5,320 bases of DNA. It comes from Methanobacteriota archaeon (GTDB taxonomy: Archaea > Thermoplasmatota > Poseidoniia > Poseidoniales > Thalassarchaeaceae). Positions 3,858 to 5,320 of the stretch are shown here, one piece after another; positions within the stretch are counted from its first letter, which is position 1; each line of letters opens with the position of its first letter. The translations under genes were made by a program, and so were the position numbers. The notes under the pieces are model-generated. The model made no database searches, was not told where the DNA came from, and was given only the letters and a program-made list of their open reading frames with translations. Location of the stretch: positions 1 through 5,320 of the forward strand of contig NZDA01000008.1 in the NCBI GenBank assembly GCA_002686525.1, written 5' to 3'.

Positions 3858-5320
3858 ATGGAGCAGTCGACGTCGATAATTCTAGCCTTGTATGGCTTGG
3901 TTGGAATCGCGTTAGCGACGCTATGGTTACGTCATCAATCAGTTCTTAGACAAAGAAATGAAATGCAGATTAAACTTGGCGATTTACAAGGTAATTTGGC
4001 TAGTACAGCTAACAGGTTAGATTTACTTTCTAGAGGCGTCGATACGATATTAGGAGAGACTCCTGAAGTTCACGAATTATTATCTGTACACAAATCTTTA
4101 GAATCTGCCGAATCCCTACTTTTTGAACAAGATGTAACAATTAGTTCTAGTGAATCTTGTGCAATAGCAACCCATGCAGCCAGGTCACTACTATCCAACT
4201 ATCAGAATGATTCAGAAAAAGAGGGTAGAGAAAATATACTCCCAGGAATAATCCCCCTTGTACTAAGATTGGATAGAATTCTTACAGAAGCGGAAATGAA
4301 ATCAGAAGATTTAGAGCTTAATGGTGATGAACAAAGAGGTTTAGGAGAGTTGTTTCATGAATCAGGGAGATTCGACAGGGCTAGCGATTTTTATAGAAGA
4401 GCAAATTTACTTTCTCCAGAAAGCTCATCCATTCTTCAGTCACTCGCATCCATACAAAGAGATGAAGCAGATTTTGATGCATTAGACAGAACATTAGAGC
4501 GTCTAATAGCAATTAATCCAGATAATATCGATGTTCTAAAAGAACAATTAATTTTACTCTCAGGTAGTGGAGATGAAAGACTCAACCGAAATACCAGAAG
4601 GTTAGATGCTTTGGGAGTTGATTTTGAAAATTCTGAAGAGTCAGAGATTCAGAATATAATCAACAGAGCGAATATGGCACAAGATCAGATAAATCCTCAT
4701 CTTAAGGAACCATCAACATCAGAAGGTTGGGTATCCAAGTCTTCGAAATTAATGCAGTTAGGTGAAATTACATCAGCTCTGGAATCTGTTGAGAGGGCAT
4801 TGTATATGGATAATACCAATTCTAAAGCCTGGCTATTGAAGGCAAAATTACTAGCTGCAGGAGAGAACCAATCGAAAGAGGCACTTCAGGCAGTGCGTCG
4901 AGCCTTTGGATTGGGAGAGTATACCGTTCTCATTGAAAGTGAGATACTTGAAAATGAAGGAAAGTTAGATTCCGCAAGAGCAGTATTAGAAGAATGGTTA
5001 GAAACCAATCCCGAGGACGCTGAAGTAAGAGGGCGCTTGAGTCTTGTTTTATTCCGTGCAGGGGCTATTGATTGGTCTAAGAAAGTCTTAGAAGAGGCTC
5101 CACAAGAATCTTGGGAAAGTGCATCACTACATGTTATGCAGGGAAGATTACATCTACTTGCAGCAGATGAACACAGAGACAAGACAGGAGAGCATGATCA
5201 CATACTCCTGTTGGATGCTACAATTTCTTTTGATTTAGCAATTGAAAAAGATAGAGAATCTGGTTTAGCGTGGCTTGGTAGATCTCGTGCATTACGATAT
5301 CAGGGCTCAATCAAAGAAGC
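3858..5320 (+). CDS. Membrane-anchored TPR-repeat protein, C-terminus beyond right edge
   Basis: I translated this by hand; 487 codons are visible and the frame is still open at the window end. A hydrophobic segment at about 7-24 (IILALYGLVGIALATLWL) is followed by an arginine-rich stretch (R25, R31, R33). By the positive-inside rule this suggests a single anchor with the large domain in the cytoplasm. A helical stretch with possible coiled coil runs about 28-60. From about 157 come tetratricopeptide-like helix pairs: 157-190 (LGELFHESGRFDRASDFYRR), 191-223, 290-323 (KLMQLGEITSALESVERAL), 324-355, 356-388, 389-420 and at least one more to the edge. TPR arrays are protein-binding scaffolds, and the partner is unknown. 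TAG at 3855-3857 immediately precedes ATG 3858 in frame, so no earlier start exists. No Shine-Dalgarno is visible. The gene probably has its own promoter rather than being read through from dnaG. Confidence 0.85.
   Translation, partial: MEQSTSIILALYGLVGIALATLWLRHQSVLRQRNEMQIKLGDLQGNLASTANRLDLLSRGVDTILGETPEVHELLSVHKSLESAESLLFEQDVTISSSESCAIATHAARSLLSNYQNDSEKEGRENILPGIIPLVLRLDRILTEAEMKSEDLELNGDEQRGLGELFHESGRFDRASDFYRRANLLSPESSSILQSLASIQRDEADFDALDRTLERLIAINPDNIDVLKEQLILLSGSGDERLNRNTRRLDALGVDFENSEESEIQNIINRANMAQDQINPHLKEPSTSEGWVSKSSKLMQLGEITSALESVERALYMDNTNSKAWLLKAKLLAAGENQSKEALQAVRRAFGLGEYTVLIESEILENEGKLDSARAVLEEWLETNPEDAEVRGRLSLVLFRAGAIDWSKKVLEEAPQESWESASLHVMQGRLHLLAADEHRDKTGEHDHILLLDATISFDLAIEKDRESGLAWLGRSRALRYQGSIKE

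Noticed and set aside
4886..5182. Minus-strand 98-residue frame inside the TPR gene
   Set aside because: Antisense to a continuous TPR reading frame; serine- and cysteine-rich with no domain.
1..5320. Mobile element, CRISPR array or phage-like system
   Set aside because: No long direct or inverted repeats, transposase, integrase or spacer-repeat pattern was seen, and the gene content looks like stable chromosome.

Overview
The window looks like archaeal chromosome. The clearest marker is a complete archaeal-type DnaG (TOPRIM) protein on the + strand at 2585-3754. Compact genes, low overall GC, TATA-like boxes at archaeal spacing, and a mix of Shine-Dalgarno-led and apparently leaderless starts fit this. 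A low-GC marine Thermoplasmatota/Poseidoniales-type euryarchaeon is a reasonable guess, but nothing seen here proves the lineage. I see no rRNA, tRNA, CRISPR array, insertion sequence or other sign of recent transfer.

Left half (1-2338): every gene is on the minus strand. Read in transcription order they are a TerB-like all-helical protein (2338-1871), an unrecognised helical protein with a weak AlkD/HEAT-like stretch (1861-1217), a 69-residue helical protein (1179-970), a MobA-like nucleotidyltransferase that starts at TTG (965-402), and the N-terminal part of a DUF805 membrane protein (352 to the left edge). The first two genes are 9 nt apart, and the third and fourth are 4 nt apart; in both pairs the upstream stop overlaps the ribosome binding site of the next gene. 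The 69-residue gene and the DUF805 gene lack a Shine-Dalgarno sequence. Both carry the same octamer, GTATAACT, about 35 nt before their ATG, as expected for leaderless promoters.

Middle (2339-2584): this 246-nt divergent intergenic region has an AT-rich promoter half serving both directions. It is followed by about 125 nt of unusually GC-rich sequence (56% G+C by hand count against 25% just upstream) with several short, mutually exclusive base-pairing possibilities. It ends at the dnaG ribosome binding site, so it is a candidate structured 5' leader or small RNA. I could not match it to a known family.

Right half (2585-5320): dnaG is followed by a T-rich stop signal and a 103-nt gap with its own candidate promoter. 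Then comes a large + strand gene from 3858 that runs off the right edge. It encodes an N-terminal membrane anchor followed by TPR repeats. The archaeal DnaG family is linked to RNA processing by the exosome and possibly to priming. The flanking TerB-like, AlkD/HEAT-like and TPR proteins are uncharacterised, and no shared pathway can be shown from the sequence alone.
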